A DNA stretch of 64,000 nt from Oncomelania hupensis (GCA_036898135.1 CM072523.1:29599649-29663648); one strand, 5' to 3'. Numbered from the stretch's first letter, positions 11,743-25,300 are shown. The notes: generated by a model not told the origin, from the sequence alone. Numbers and translations are program-made.

Positions 11743-12018
11743 ATGGCGGAACTCATGCTCACCGACCACGGACCACCATCACCTCCCTCTGCGCGCCCGC
11801 TTCCTCCTATTCCTCTCCTCTTCAGCAGGCACGTGATCGGAGGGAACGTGAGATTGAGCGAGGGCGGGCAGAGGGCTAAGTGGGACCCGCGGTTAGCGCT
11901 CGGCATCTGTGGACTGGACCGTCCTCTGCAGAAGGGGAGAAAGGTGACCCTCAGAGTGCAAGGCTCCGGGCACTTCCTAGTTTCCATCAGGAAAGAGCCA
12001 TTTCCGTATGCAGCTGTG
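11743..12018 (+). CDS. NHR gene exon 1 (start codon exon)
   Basis: 92 codons ending in phase 0 at donor GTG|GTAAGT. It opens with a Pro-rich leader (HGPPSPPSARPLPPIPLL), then the start of the first NHR-like domain. An upstream in-frame stop at 11740-11742 and G at +4 support this ATG. The upstream purine-rich sequence makes a splice acceptor there unlikely. Confidence 0.72.
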
Positions 12019-14423
12019 GTAAGTGGCGACCTCCGTTACCATTATCACCTTCGTCGTCGTCGTCGTCACCACCATCTTCGTCGTCGTCATCATCATCGTC
12101 ATCATCATCGTCGTCGTCGTATCGTTACAATTGTCATAGTCATCAACATCATTTTCGTTGTCGTTGTCGTCATAAAAAGTGAACACAATCAGGACATAAC
12201 GACTGTATTGAAAGTTGGTGGGAACCAGCGATGGGATAGGGTGGATGGGGCGAAGGAGGTGTGGGTGTGTAGAACAGAGACTGAAAGGGTGTTAGTCTAA
12301 AATATGCCAACACAAAATTAATGGATAAAATGAATTGTTCAAGATTATAATTTGTATTCAAAAACATTTGACATGGATCTACCTGGAACACAAAACTCGG
12401 CAATGACAATGGTTTTTTTTTTTAATAATTGATTGGTTTCCATTACCTCCCTATTCCATCCTTCATACTAATATCAAAATTATTTATTATTAATTCTATT
12501 CCACAACAAGTAGAATATGATCATTGTAAAATACTATTATGTTTATGATACAATATTTCAATGACAACCAATAATATACCTGCAGACACATCTGCCAGAA
12601 GTTCAAATAACCACTCTGTGGTCCAGTCAAGAAAAGATTGACTATATTTTTGAATGTACATGGGTTAGCCGTCACATGACTAGCTCAACCAATCAGAATT
12701 TAGTTATCAATAAAAAAAAATATTAGCATTTATATCTTCTCACAGGAAGAGACTACAATACATAAAGTCATCGGACCGAAATACTATAAAACCGGTCCGT
12801 GACAGGTTAATAGAATGATTGATTGATTTATTGTTTGACTAACTGATTCATTTGATCTTGCCATCTGTAGGACAAAAGCAAGCGCGGCATGGCTGAAGCG
12901 TTTCACACAATGGATGTTGTATCTGAAGAGACCTTCAAACTGCACAAGAGCTGGTACTTTATTAACCTGGAGAAGACTTCGAGAAAAAAGTTGACTTTGG
13001 TGGCCACACCCGTCGTACCCAATGGCACCCAACAGCCCGCAGAGTTCTCCAAGAACATCGCACTTCCACACGGCCTTGACCCTTGGCTGACCTTCAATGT
13101 CCTGTGTGGCAATCTGCAACTGAAGCTACAAACAACTGCAGGTGAATGAAATGCGCAAGGTCTTCATATTTTAAAGAGTTCAATTGTGTATAGTATGATA
13201 CTATAGAATGCAGCCTACACTCTTTTCAGCTTTAAATAATTATTGTAGCTTCGATGGATAGGATTTTTTTTAATACTGAGGATATTTCTGGCTGTACACA
13301 GCAGAAGATGTAGATTCATCTATTCAAAAGTGAGACATTTACATTTTAACAGAAGAAGAGGATGAGGGTAGGAAAGACTACTAAAGCCAGTTGGTAGGTT
13401 GCATTGTAGAATTATTTATGATACTATTTCAGTATTCAGGTTAAGACGTGGTTTATATTACAAACCAATGCTCTATGTCTTTTCGCAGGAAAAGTCGAAC
13501 AAATTGGGCAGTTTGACGAAAACTACGGCATAAACCTGCTGATGAAGAGCAGGGGGCAGGAAATTACGTCACGACATCCCAATCCTTGCGCCGCCATTGT
13601 GACAGAGCGCCCCCTTCTGCAAGGGGAGGCCATGGAAGTTAGAGTTGAGCCCCTTTGTCCCAAGAGTCGGTCTGAGGTGAAGGTGTTTCTGACGTCCTCC
13701 TCTCCTGACTTTCTTAGGCTGCAGAACCCTAGTGTGTACTACAGCGACAAGAGTGACAAGAAAGGGTTGGCCAGGTACGATTCCACTCTACACCACTATA
13801 GACTAGCTGATATGGCCCGGTAACACTTGTGTTACGCTTATGAATTCCTTTCGTATTTCTTTGGGTTCTAAAATTTCACAAGGATAACGCAAGTTTGATT
13901 TCTTCTGCAAAAATACATAAGCCGGGCTTATACAAGGACCAATCAGAAGCGAGAGTGTGATGTCACGAGTTTAGAGGTCAACCTAAACTCCTGCCACACG
14001 CATGATTACACGCAACACCGGTTGTCTGCTACACACAACTTGGCGAGCTAAGGCAGTTGAATTCACTTGTGGCGTGTCGATCTTTTTATTTTTTATTTCT
14101 TTCGTGTCTGTACAGCTGAATTCATCTTCCCACTTTTGTTTAAATCTGCGCTTTGCCTGCCTGATAGTAGACCTCGCCTCATTATTTAAGCTTTTTACCT
14201 TCGTCAGATCACCCTCGGAGAAAGAAGCTCTCTTTTCTTTCAAAAGGTTGTAGATGCCTGCAGTAAACCACGGTTTAGTGTTCGAAAATTTTTTTTAGCT
14301 GCGAGGTGGGATTACAGAATCCTGGCAGAATTTAATGTATTCTGTGATCACGCCGAGGTTGGTATTAATGTCGGCCTTTGGATCATACAAGATGCTCCAC
14401 TCAGTGCAGTCCAAGCAACCCCT

Positions 14424-14503
<80 letters not shown>

Positions 14504-14990
14504 TTATTTTGTATAGCGCAATTCAAACATAAAATGCTTCACAAAGCGCTTGATCACACGCAGCCACACACAGATACACACGCATAATAAATCTATTCTG
14601 CATTTAAAAACAAGACAACATGTAATCCTAGTAAAGGTAACAAACCAACAAATAAAAGTATAAAATCAGTCAATCAATCAATAAACTTATATAAAATAAA
14701 TGAATAATTTCACAGAAAAAATTTAAGAGAGGGACGTTAATACCAAAAGAGGCAGATCAACAATGCCTCATCTAAGATGTAAAGTGTAAATGGTGGTGAA
14801 ATATGGCAGTTTTAAAAGTAGAATAATCGTTGAATAACTAAACATCGTTACAACGTATGACAGGCCAGATGAAGAGAATAAAAGCTTGTGTAATGGCATT
14901 AATCTGGTTTAAAAGGAAAGCATATTTGTGATTCACATAATAATAGTAACAACACCAATAACAATAATAATAAATAATAATAATAATAAC

Positions 14991-15064
<74 letters not shown>

Positions 15065-15071
15065 TAATAAT

Positions 15072-15153
<82 letters not shown>

Positions 15154-18100
15154 GCAGTTACTAATTTCATTTACAGTGAAAACAAGTTAAGAGGGATCAA
15201 ATGTCATTTAAAAAAGCAAAACAATTTTAAGACAAGTACATGCATACGCACATGCATCCACGTACACACGCATTCACCCACACATTCACACACACACACA
15301 CATTCACACCCATACACACACACACACACACACACACCCCTACACACACACATTTCAGGTATCAGCGCAACAGGGTGTCCGCAAGGGAGGATGTTCTACA
15401 GGTGTAAGAGGAAGACATAGGTTTTCATTTGGGCTTTGAAAGAGTCAAGAGATGGAGATTGGCGAAGGCTGCATGGGAGTTTGTTCCACAAGGTAGGAGC
15501 ATAGACAGAAAAAGCTCTTTTGCCAAATGTTCCAAGAGAGTAGCGAGGAACTGTCAGAAGAGAAGCGTCTTGAGAGCGAAGAGTGCGGGTTGGCTTGTAA
15601 GGGTTGAGAAGTTCAGAGAGGTAGACAGGAAAATGTTGGTCATGAAGAGACTGATAGCAAATAGAGGCAACTTTGTAGTCAACTCTGGCTTTCACTGGCA
15701 GCCAGTGAAGAGCAGTCAGAGCGGAAGTGGCGCTAGCGCGTCGGGATTGTTGGAGCACCAGCCGAGCGGCATGGTTCTGAATGCGCTGAAGTTTTTGAAG
15801 TTTGTTGTTAGGAAGACCAGCCAAGAGAGAGTTGCAATAGTCAAGCCTAGAAAGGATGAAGGAGACAGCAAGCTTGTTGGCAGAATCAACAGAAAGATAT
15901 TGGCGGATTTTGCTGATACGACGAAGATGGAAATTCAGAGATTTGCAGAGATTGTTGATGTGAGATTCCATGGACAGACTCTCATCTAGATGTACACCCA
16001 GATTCCGAGCAGAAGTTGAGAAAGGGATAGAGTCATCATTGACTTGCAGAGAGTGTGTCGAGAGCTGGCGGAGCTTGCTGTTGGTACCAATGGCGATGAC
16101 TTCAGTTTTATCATCATTCATCTTCAGCTTGTTTTCTGCCATCCAGTCTGCGACAGAGCTGATGCAGCGCGACAAATCACCAGCAAGGCTGGGGATGTCA
16201 GCTGGAGGAGCGGAGTTGTGAATTTGAGAGTCATCAGCAAAGAAATGGTACAGATGATCGAAAGTTTTGATGATTGAGCTGAGAGGTTGAGTGTACATGG
16301 TGAAGATGATAGGTCCAAGAACAGAACCCTGTGGAACTCCAAACCTCGGAGGAAAAGAAGAAGACTGAGTGCCATTGACAAGAACAGATTGAGTGCGGTC
16401 AGAGAGGTATGAACGGAACCAAGCCAGAGCCGTCCCAGTGCAGCCAAACACCGACTGGAGACGTGCACAAAGAATGTTATGATCTATAGTGTCGAAGGCT
16501 GCGGATAAATCCAGCAGCGTCAAAATGGACACCCGGCCTCGGTCAGCCGCCATGAGCAGATCGTTTACTACAAGCAGCAACGCAGTCTCAGTGCTGTGGC
16601 TCTTTTTGTAGGCTGATTGAAACGGCTCAAGCAGGTTGTGGGTCTGGAGATGAGAAAGGAGTTGAGAGAGAACGATTCGTTCAAGAACTTTAGAGAGGAA
16701 CGGAAGGTTGGAGACAGGTCGGTAGTTTTTCAGTATTTCGGGATCTAGAGTAGCTTTTTTCAGAAGAGGAATGATGAGAGCATGTTTGAACGAAGGAGGA
16801 ACAGAACCAGACTGGAGTGAAGAGTTCATGATGGAGGTGATGACAGGCAAGAGATCATCAAGACATTCAAAGAAAAACTTGTAGGGCAGAGGGTCGAGAG
16901 AGCAGGATTTCTTGGGCATGTTGAGAATGACTTTTTTGACTTCGTCAATGGTGACTGGTTGAAATGCACAGAGAGGAGTCCCAGAGAAGCTCGGCAAGTT
17001 GGCAGCACCCGCAGTATGAGGAACGGCATCAAGACTTTTTCGGATGTCCTCAATTTTGCCTACGAAAAACTCGCCAAACCTCTCTGGAAGACTCTCAGGA
17101 GGGATGTTTGAAGGAAGCGCCCCGCTCGCAGCCACACCCATCAGTTCGTTGCTCAAGCGGAAAAGTTCACGCGAGCTGTTTGACTCGGCGATCCTCAACT
17201 GAACAAAAGATGTCTTGGCGCCACGGACAAGGCGTGCGACCCGCTTACGGTGGTTGGAGAAAATCTCGCGGTGGACAGTCAGCCCCGATTTCCTCCACAC
17301 ACGCTCTGCTCGGCGCCGTTCGCGTTTGGCCTGTATGACTTCGGCTGTCATCCATGGGACGGACTTCCTCTCGGAGACACGACAGTAGGAATCCACTGCA
17401 TCCGCAAACCATTTGCGTACTGTTAGGCCTACGAGTCGTGGCTTTTCGCGCCGGATAAGCTGTTTGTGCTTCGGCACAAAGTGAATGGTGTGATTTGAGC
17501 GATCCAGGTGAGGGGAGTGGAACACAAGAGTAGGCAGTGGGAATTGAACCATAGCATAGGTCAACGGTTTTGTTGCATCTTGTAGCACAAGTCACATATT
17601 GCTGTAGTGACGGCATTTCGCTATCTTGAGCTGGAAGGAGGCCAGTGATGCAGCGATGTTGTTGGCTACAGTTTTAGTCTTTTCAGAGGGTGCATAAAGT
17701 GGCACTTGTGCAACGCAAACTACAATCTTACAGAACTCCCACGGCAAATAGAAAGGACGCATTATTGATACACACAAGTCATAACTGTACAACACACAAG
17801 TCATGAACGGTATAGTCAGTACACCATCTATTACTGACTTAGAGACATACCCCCCACCACACACCCCACCCCCTTCCGCCATCCTTGCCTGAAAGTGCTC
17901 TAGATCTGTTACCCCTAACCACAGAGAACCCATCAATGGCCGCTTCGTCGTCCGTTATATCTATATTCCGCCATGTCTTTGAAAAATTCATCAGACGAGC
18001 TTCACGGAACACGCTGTCAAATCTGCAGAGTACTCGTAAACCATCCATATTATTTTTCAAGGATCGAACGTTTGCAGTTACAACAGAAGGCAGTGGGGGG

Positions 18101-20031
18101 GTCTTGTGTAACGTCTCCTCAAAGTGGCAAGAGCACCGCTCTTTCTTCCCCTCTTCCTGCGTAAAATAGCGTTAGGCCTAGGTCTAAAATCTTTCAAATC
18201 TGTTTTGATTTGGTTGCCAATGTACAAGGTTTTCCCACCTTCTTTCTCTTGATCGCGCACGGCTATCAGTTGTTCACGGCCGTATGTAAACAAACGGCCG
18301 CCATCTTTGTTGCTCTCGCAGTTGCTCGCAGTCGTGTCGACGTTCGATCCGCTGATACTGGACAGCATACAGTCAACCGCTTCTCTTTTAAAGTTCTTAT
18401 AAATAACGCTGACAAAAAGATAACTTAAAAGAACGTAAAAAAAGAAAAACAACAACAGCAACGGCCAACTTAGGATACGATACTTTACGAGGAGACACAT
18501 GTAATAAAGTCGCCGCCGCGCATGCGCCCTAAAGAAGTTAGTCCCACCTTAGAACTCTCGGCCACAACTCTCGCTTAGTAAAGTTGTTTCATAGTATAGT
18601 CAAATCGTGAAAGAGCACATAACATCATCATAAAAAAGTGCCTTGTTGTAGTGAAATTACACAGCTACACACGTTTATAAATTGGAACCGGACCAAGATA
18701 AACATGGCGCCACTACCTCCGACCCAAAGCAAAAGCCGTAAAACATAAGCCAAATGTGTCCACTAAATTCATAAGGTGCGGCCACCCGTCAAAATTCCGG
18801 TCAGTGAGAAATCTCATAACTCGATGGATAAGCCGAGAGACGTAAAGTATTGGCCACATTTGTTTTGACGAGTGGCCACAGGTAGGCTTATAGGCGCCAT
18901 TTTTATCTTGGCCCGGTTCGATTTTATAAACGTGTGTAGCTGTGTAATTTCACTACAACAAGGCACTTTTTCATGACGACAGTGTAATGTACTCTTTCAC
19001 GATTTACTATAATATGAAACAATTTTACTAAGATCGACACGCAATAAGCGACTTCAACTGCCTGAACTCCCCAAGTCGTTTGTAGTAGATAACCTTTGTT
19101 GCGTGTAATCATGCATGTGGGAAGAGTTAAGGTTGACCTCTAAACTCGTGACGTCAAATCTCGCTTCTGATTGGTCCTCGTAAGCCCGTCTATCCTTGTG
19201 AAATTTTACTTTAGCCAGTACGCAAGGAAATACATAATGAATTTATAGCGTAACACAAGTGTGGCCGGGCCGCAAACTTGTTTTTTCCAACCTAGTTCCA
19301 GTCATTCGCCCAAAAAGGCAATCACCGAAGTCGAACGAAGCTCTCCGATCTGTTACGAAATTATGCTTGCATGACTACGACTAGTTGACATTAAAAATGA
19401 TCGCTGTTGCTTCTAATTCTGTTCGATTTACACAGATTTAGCATTTCGCAACGGTATACTTTGTTAATATGAGCATAATTATTATCGGCCATATTTAATA
19501 GTTGCGGTCCTTGATTTGCATTTTGTTAGTTCTCAGCAGTAGGCTAATAATAGCACTCCCCATTTCCTGTCTAGAACCAAGTAGACACTGTTATACAGTA
19601 TAAATAGGCTTAATCTACATTATGTATTATAAGTCAGTCTCCGCGCAGCGAAGAAGCTCACTAGCTGAATATACTTATTAGACCTGTATTGTTTGTTTTA
19701 TACGTAAATAAATGTATAAACTATATCTATTATAATTAATAATATTTAGGCCTATACTTTATATTATTCGAATCTTTAAATATCCGGAGGACGAGTAGGC
19801 TAAGCGAATTTTTTTTATAACTCGAGATCAGAGCTAAATTAATAGTTAGTTAGTTATTCATTGCTTACAGGGTCCAGTAGACAGCAAAGAGCCGAATCAG
19901 GACCACAAAATCAAGACAACTCAAGATCAGAGTTAAATTAATAGCTAATTAGTGATTCATTGCTTACAGGGTCCAGCGGACTGCAAAGAGCCGAATCAGG
20001 ACCACAAAATCAAGACCACAATTTTGCTAGT

Positions 20032-20091
<60 letters not shown>

Positions 20092-20149
20092 CAGTAGTAG
20101 TAGTATAGTTATTTAGTTAAATCTTTAATTTATTTATTTGTTTTGTTTG

Positions 20150-20241
<92 letters not shown>

Positions 20242-20251
20242 TGTTTGTTAT

Positions 20252-20307
<56 letters not shown>

Positions 20308-21247
20308 ATAGTAGTAGTATTCCTACTTTAAAAAAGAAGAAAAAGAATAGTATGCTGCTGTGCATGCTCAATGGTGTAAATATGGTCAGTGACGTTTTGT
20401 TTGTTTTTGCTGAAGTTGGGTGTAACCCGAAATATTCAGATGGTGTTACTGGTTATTTTTTCTTATAGATTTACCAAAGTTTTCAGATGATTTATTGAAA
20501 TTTCCGCCTGCCACGCAACATTTTTTTAATACGTGTTTCTCATTAAAATAGATATCATTGAAATACATATAACAAATTTACTGTATCAGTTAAAAAGAAT
20601 GATATTAGTTAAATAAATAATTGCTTTGGTGCTTGCAATAAAAATGTCACTGTTGTTTTTAGACCATTATAAACTTGCTTTGCCTTGTTGTGCTGAAGGG
20701 ACATCAACGTATCCATAGCGCTTTGAAGTTTTGTCATGGTTTTATTGTTGATATAGATGTAAAATCGTTGTATGTGTGCATTATGTATTATGTATTACTT
20801 TTACTCTTTATTACTAATTGTGTCAATCATCATAAAATAATAATAATACTAACTGCTTCAAAATGCGAATCTCTACTTGACTTACAGCTTGAAGCTGTGC
20901 AGATCGAAACAGAATTAGATCAAGAAGCAACAGCGGCTATTTTTATGCACGGATGTTTCACCACAGGCTCTGAAGTCTTTTCTTTTGTCTTTGTAAACGC
21001 GTGGGCCTCCTACATACGTACGTAGTATAGTATGTAATTGAGGCCTACGAAAGACGAGATTTCCCAGCCTGTGGTTTCACGTAGTCCTGCCAGCATTCGT
21101 TTGTAAAACATCGGATAGCTTCGCTCGACTCGGAAAGCTTCGTTCGACTTCGGTAATTGCCTTTTTCGGCGAATGACTGGAACTAAGTTGGAAAAAACAA
21201 GTTCGCGGCCGGGCCGTAAGCCATATGTGGCCACTACTTTAGACATC

Positions 21248-21283
<36 letters not shown>

Positions 21284-21641
21284 TTGTCTGGTTCTTTGGT
21301 TGGCTGTGTGTTTCTGTCTTTCTAAGTTTTGATGTACATCACCATCATCATCTCCTTGGAAAGTATAAACCGAGGTCTAGTCTGTGCATGCACGCATTCC
21401 ATCGCACGGACTTTAAAGATTCTGACGCTCATGTCCGCGCACGGACTTTAAAGATTCTGACGCTCATGTCCTTGTGCCGGCAACACAAGTACACCCAGCA
21501 AGCAGTAGGTCTTTTCTCCACCTTAACCTGTAACAGGCTGCAAGTTGGCATCTGGGACGGCTTGAGTTAGATCCAGTATTGACCAGCGCCATAAGCAGCT
21601 CTTGGTTGTTGTTGTTCTTCTTTTTCTTCCTTAATAGTATA

Positions 21642-21728
<87 letters not shown>

Positions 21729-22255
21729 CTATCCTATCCTATCCCGTAACTCGGACTCGGAGGTCGTAGGAGCACTACAGATGATCGTTCGTTCGTTGGT
21801 TAAAATTTACGTCCCCCAACACCTTAAGGCATATTGGGGACAACAGATGATCGTTTAACCAGCGTAGCCCATCTTTCCCTGTCCTCAGCAACCCTGATGG
21901 TTTCGCTCAGTGTCAAACCAGTCCGTTCTCGAATGTTGTCCTCCCACCAGTTTTTCGGTCTCCCTCTTCTTCTACCTCCTAGCACAGTGTCTTGCAGGAT
22001 GGTCTTTGCAAGACCTGATGATCTGGTGACGTGGCCACACCATCGGAGTTTCCGTTTTTTCACCACTGTGAGCAAGTCATCGTGTTGTCCAATGGCTTGT
22101 GTGATGGTCTGTCGGACTTCGTCGTTGGTGATGTGCTGGGTATAGGAAATGCCCAGAAGTCTTCTGTAGCACTTCATCTCCATGCTTTGTATTCTTCGTT
22201 GTAGATCTGCTGTGAGGGTTCATGTTTCGCAAGCGTATATTATTATTATTATTAC

Positions 22256-22327
<72 letters not shown>

Positions 22328-25300
22328 GTCTTTACAAGTGCAGATTGCTGACTCAAGTGTACGCGATCAAGAAGTTTCGAGGAATACTAGCCATGAGAGT
22401 GGACACAGAAACTGGCAATCTGGAAGTCCAGGTAAATATTTTAGTTATCAATATATCTGTGTATATATCTGGAATTTTAGGAAATACGAATATTTAGATA
22501 AATATTTTACTTATCAATCTATCTGTGTCGGATAGCGCAGTGGTTGGAGCACTCGCTACTGTGTCGCAAGTTAAGCACCGTCCAGGCTATGGGACTACCT
22601 TTACCTTTACCTTTTTACCTTATTTGTTTATATATCTGGAAATCCAGGAAAATATTTTACTGATCAATGTACCTGTTTAAATATCTTTCTGGAAATCCAG
22701 GTAAATATCAATATACCTGTTTACATATCTGGAAATCAGATAAATATTTTGCTTAACAATATATTTGTTTATACTCCCAAGGCTATCTGGGAATACCTTG
22801 ATTTAAAGAGAACATTACGTTCGTAGGTTTTCGGTTGCTCTGTCGGTCAGCTGTTCGCCATAGGCTGCTGGGCCATAGAACCTCACGCCTCACGCCACAC
22901 GCCTCACGTTTCATGCTCTGGGCCCGTATGCATGTCGCGCCATTATCTGTGCTAAAGGGTCAGTTTGGCTAACTAGAACATTATTTGGCTGTTAGCGGTA
23001 TGCATGACCTACATTAGCTGCCTAATCGTAAATTAAATTTAATTCTGCGGTACCCCTCCATTAGCGAGCCTAACTGGCCAACAACCGTGAGGTTTCAAGA
23101 TGGCGGTGAATGTTTGGCTTGCTAACCAAAGACGTAATATTTTGCGCCGAAACAGAATTTTCCGCGATCGCAATAATCCTTTAGATCGCTACGGTGACTT
23201 AGAACTATACGATAAATTCAGGTTTAGACGTGAAGATATTCTGTCTTTGACGGATGAAATTAGGGATGCAATTGAAGTATCGAATCGACAAGGAACTTTA
23301 CCGCCAGTGTTGCAAGTTTGTCTTGCTTTAAGATTTTTCGCCACTGGCACGTTTCAAGACGTTTGTGCCGAATTAATTGGCGTTCATCAGTCGACAGCCT
23401 CCAGAGCCATACGTCGGGTCACCAATGCATTACTTGCCGTCAACAATTCCTTATGCATTCTGTACTCTTCGTACAGAACGCTACATTCCTCTGCTGATAA
23501 ATTTATTTTTCGAGCACGTTTTTTTTTCTGCCTCCATCTTTGCTGCAATCTTTAACCACAACTACGCATTGCGCATGCTCATAATCGTAAAAGCGGAAAG
23601 GATTCCCTCCAATCTAAAAATAAGTTGTTGTTAGCTAACGGCGCGCTTTTTTTGCAACGTGCATACCAATTAGATTTCGCTCAAACTGGTCAGTTTAATA
23701 ACCGATGGGTTAGTACTAATGACCATTACGTTTAAATGCCCAACGTGCATACGGGCCCAGGGCCATAGGACTTCATGCCACACGCTACACGTTTCATGCG
23801 TCAGTTTTGTGTTGATTAATTGAGATTGAGAAATAAGATGAAAAGAAATGGAAAAGACAAGTTGTATTGAATTTTGTGCTTTTGAGATTAGATCTCGAAA
23901 ATTGGATACATGTGTACAAGCTTTGAGATAAGTCTGCCACCTTTTGGTTGACTGTGCTATGAATTACAGTAAATAAATAAACAAATCGTATAAAAGTTAC
24001 CTGTGGGTGTATTTACAAGTTTTTTCAACTCCTCCAAAACTTGTGCTCTCTGGTCTTCATCTTTGTAATCCGAAACATGTGGGTCCCAGAGAAGAGGCCT
24101 TGCCCGGACCAACTCGATTAAATTTACTCTAAAGTCATCCATTTTACCATCCAGTTAGATCTAATTTCTTGTGTCTGACCACTTTGGTAAGCTAGGACGT
24201 GACTACACGCATCGGAAAAAGTGGGCATGCTCACTTTTCTCTTCACACGTGTAGCGTGAGGCGTGAGGAGTGTGGCGTGTGTGAAGTTGTATGGCCCACG
24301 CCAAGAGATACCATGTCTGTTCATTTTTATCTTCACGCGTGAGGCGTGAGACGTGAGTCGTGTGGCGTGAGGCGTGAGGTTCTATGGCCCAGCAGCATAG
24401 GCCTATCTCAAGAACCACTGAACGAAATTGTGTGCAAAATTCATAAGAACATCTTCAAGTTTAGTGACCTAGTTGCACGCTTCGCTCCCATTCTTCATTA
24501 TGGAATGACGACTAAACCAAAATTTACTCGTTATAAATACTGATATGTGTATGTATAAGTTTAAAGTTAAAATTCTCCATGTTAAAGAGAAAAATCACAA
24601 ACTCTTGCTGTATCTTATTTAGGCCTTTCCTTTTCAAAATCAAAATTTTTGCTAATCCATCCTTTTCAGGAAGAAATGACAGTATGTCCAAATCTATATA
24701 ATATATCGGCTTTTACCATTATGAATCGATTAACTGAATTTAGATTTTCCTTATCAATAAATGCATGCAACGTTTTCTTGTGATTTGTTGTCGGAAGTAA
24801 AACAAACGTACATGCAACCTAATCTGCATTTGGGTCAAATTAATTTTTACTGAATGATATAGTCAAGTACACAGCGTCGAAATAAGGAAAAAAAAAAGAA
24901 TTTATTTTTAAAATATGATTAATAGTTTAGCGTACATCGAAAAGGAAACATTTATGAAATAAATGTAGTCAAAGGGAAATGCTATCGTTTGGGATATTTT
25001 GAAACGTTTATTATATCCTGATGTGAGATGAGGCTGAATTATTTATAACTTGGATAATTGGTGATAAAGTTAAAAGGTTTAATTGCCGGATACATACGTG
25101 TTGTTTGAATGAGTAGGACAAACACTCTTGGATTTAGGTCTATGTATAAAAACTGCCAACACCCACTGTTGACTGCGGTGTCTATTTTTAAATTAATAGT
25201 CCTGTAGTGGGAACTTGGTCACATCAAGGCAATACAAGCATACGACGTAACTTCTTATTATTAATAGCAGCCATATTGACGATGCTTGCTAGTATAGCAC

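Larger units (their letters stand above)
14425..17390 (-). mobile_element. L2/CR1-like LINE, 5'-truncated, inserted in Rex1-like LINE
   Basis: Minus-strand element comprising linker, reverse transcriptase, C-terminal domain, a 3' UTR with an internal (TTA)n tract (14962-15153), and a 3' end of GCGCTATACAAAATAAA followed by a (TTA)n tail at 14504-14425. Sequence on both sides belongs to one Rex1-like element, so this copy inserted into it in the same orientation. The 5' boundary near 17390 is set by where Rex1-like homology stops. No duplication is obvious, as is common for L2-type insertions. Confidence 0.7.
13990..18500 (-). pseudogene. Rex1-like LINE, endonuclease and linker, interrupted
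   Basis: On the minus strand, 18500-17391 gives a LINE endonuclease ORF in shifted frames: an N-terminal block with FTYGREQLIAVR, an Arg-rich stretch, NNMDGLRVLCRFDSVFREAR, IDGFSVVRGNRS, MRPFYLPWEFCKIVVCVA and NKTVDLCYGSIP. It breaks off after TVRKWFADAVD and resumes at about 14410-14086 with GCLDCTEWSILYDPKADIN, TKPWFTAGIYNLLKEKRASF and IRQAKRRFKQKWEDEF. The latter is the linker expected next in Rex1/Babar-type elements. The RT domain and 3' end are missing. Frameshifts occur near 18070, 17850 and 17600. Confidence 0.72.
13814..19271. mobile_element. Long-TIR (foldback-like) transposon, split by LINEs
   Basis: The right inverted repeat (18893-19271, ~379 bp) matches two separate left pieces in reverse complement: 13814-14085 and 18575-18711. 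Ends read GGCCCGGxxACACTTGTG on both sides. The loop 18712-18892 is itself partly palindromic (GGCCACCCGTCAAAA against TTTTGACGAGTGGCC). The simplest reading is one element with ~400-bp terminal inverted repeats whose left arm was split by a 4.5-kb LINE insertion. No transposase frame and no clear target-site duplication were found. Two independent copies in opposite orientation are the alternative. Confidence 0.65.
22865..24395. mobile_element. TIR DNA transposon with 6-bp target-site duplication
   Basis: Left end CTGCTGGGCCATAGAACCTC continues through repeated CACGCCTCACG motifs; the right end is its reverse complement (GAGGTTCTATGGCCCAGCAG). The hexamer CATAGG flanks it at 22859-22864 and 24396-24401. 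Inside lie a Harbinger remnant (22920-23758), a MADF-domain exon (24001-24142) and a second, inner set of similar inverted ends (23760-23805 and 24240-24297), as if a related element were nested. Superfamily not assigned; a 6-bp duplication excludes a typical Harbinger (3 bp) or hAT (8 bp). Confidence 0.72.

Noticed and set aside
11743..13771. CABIT-domain (GAREM/THEMIS-like) protein
   Set aside because: The Tyr-motif tail suggested GAREM, but the N-terminal segments lack the CABIT Cys and LPxxxxGxF pattern and fit NHR repeats better.
17973..18164. Short plus-strand protein with a Cys-x2-Cys motif
   Set aside because: It is antisense to the Rex1-like endonuclease frames on the minus strand, which have recognisable LINE motifs.
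20675..21025. Possible coding frame of 116 residues
   Set aside because: AT-rich, no motif, no clear splice sites, and its end overlaps a dispersed repeat (20957-21053).
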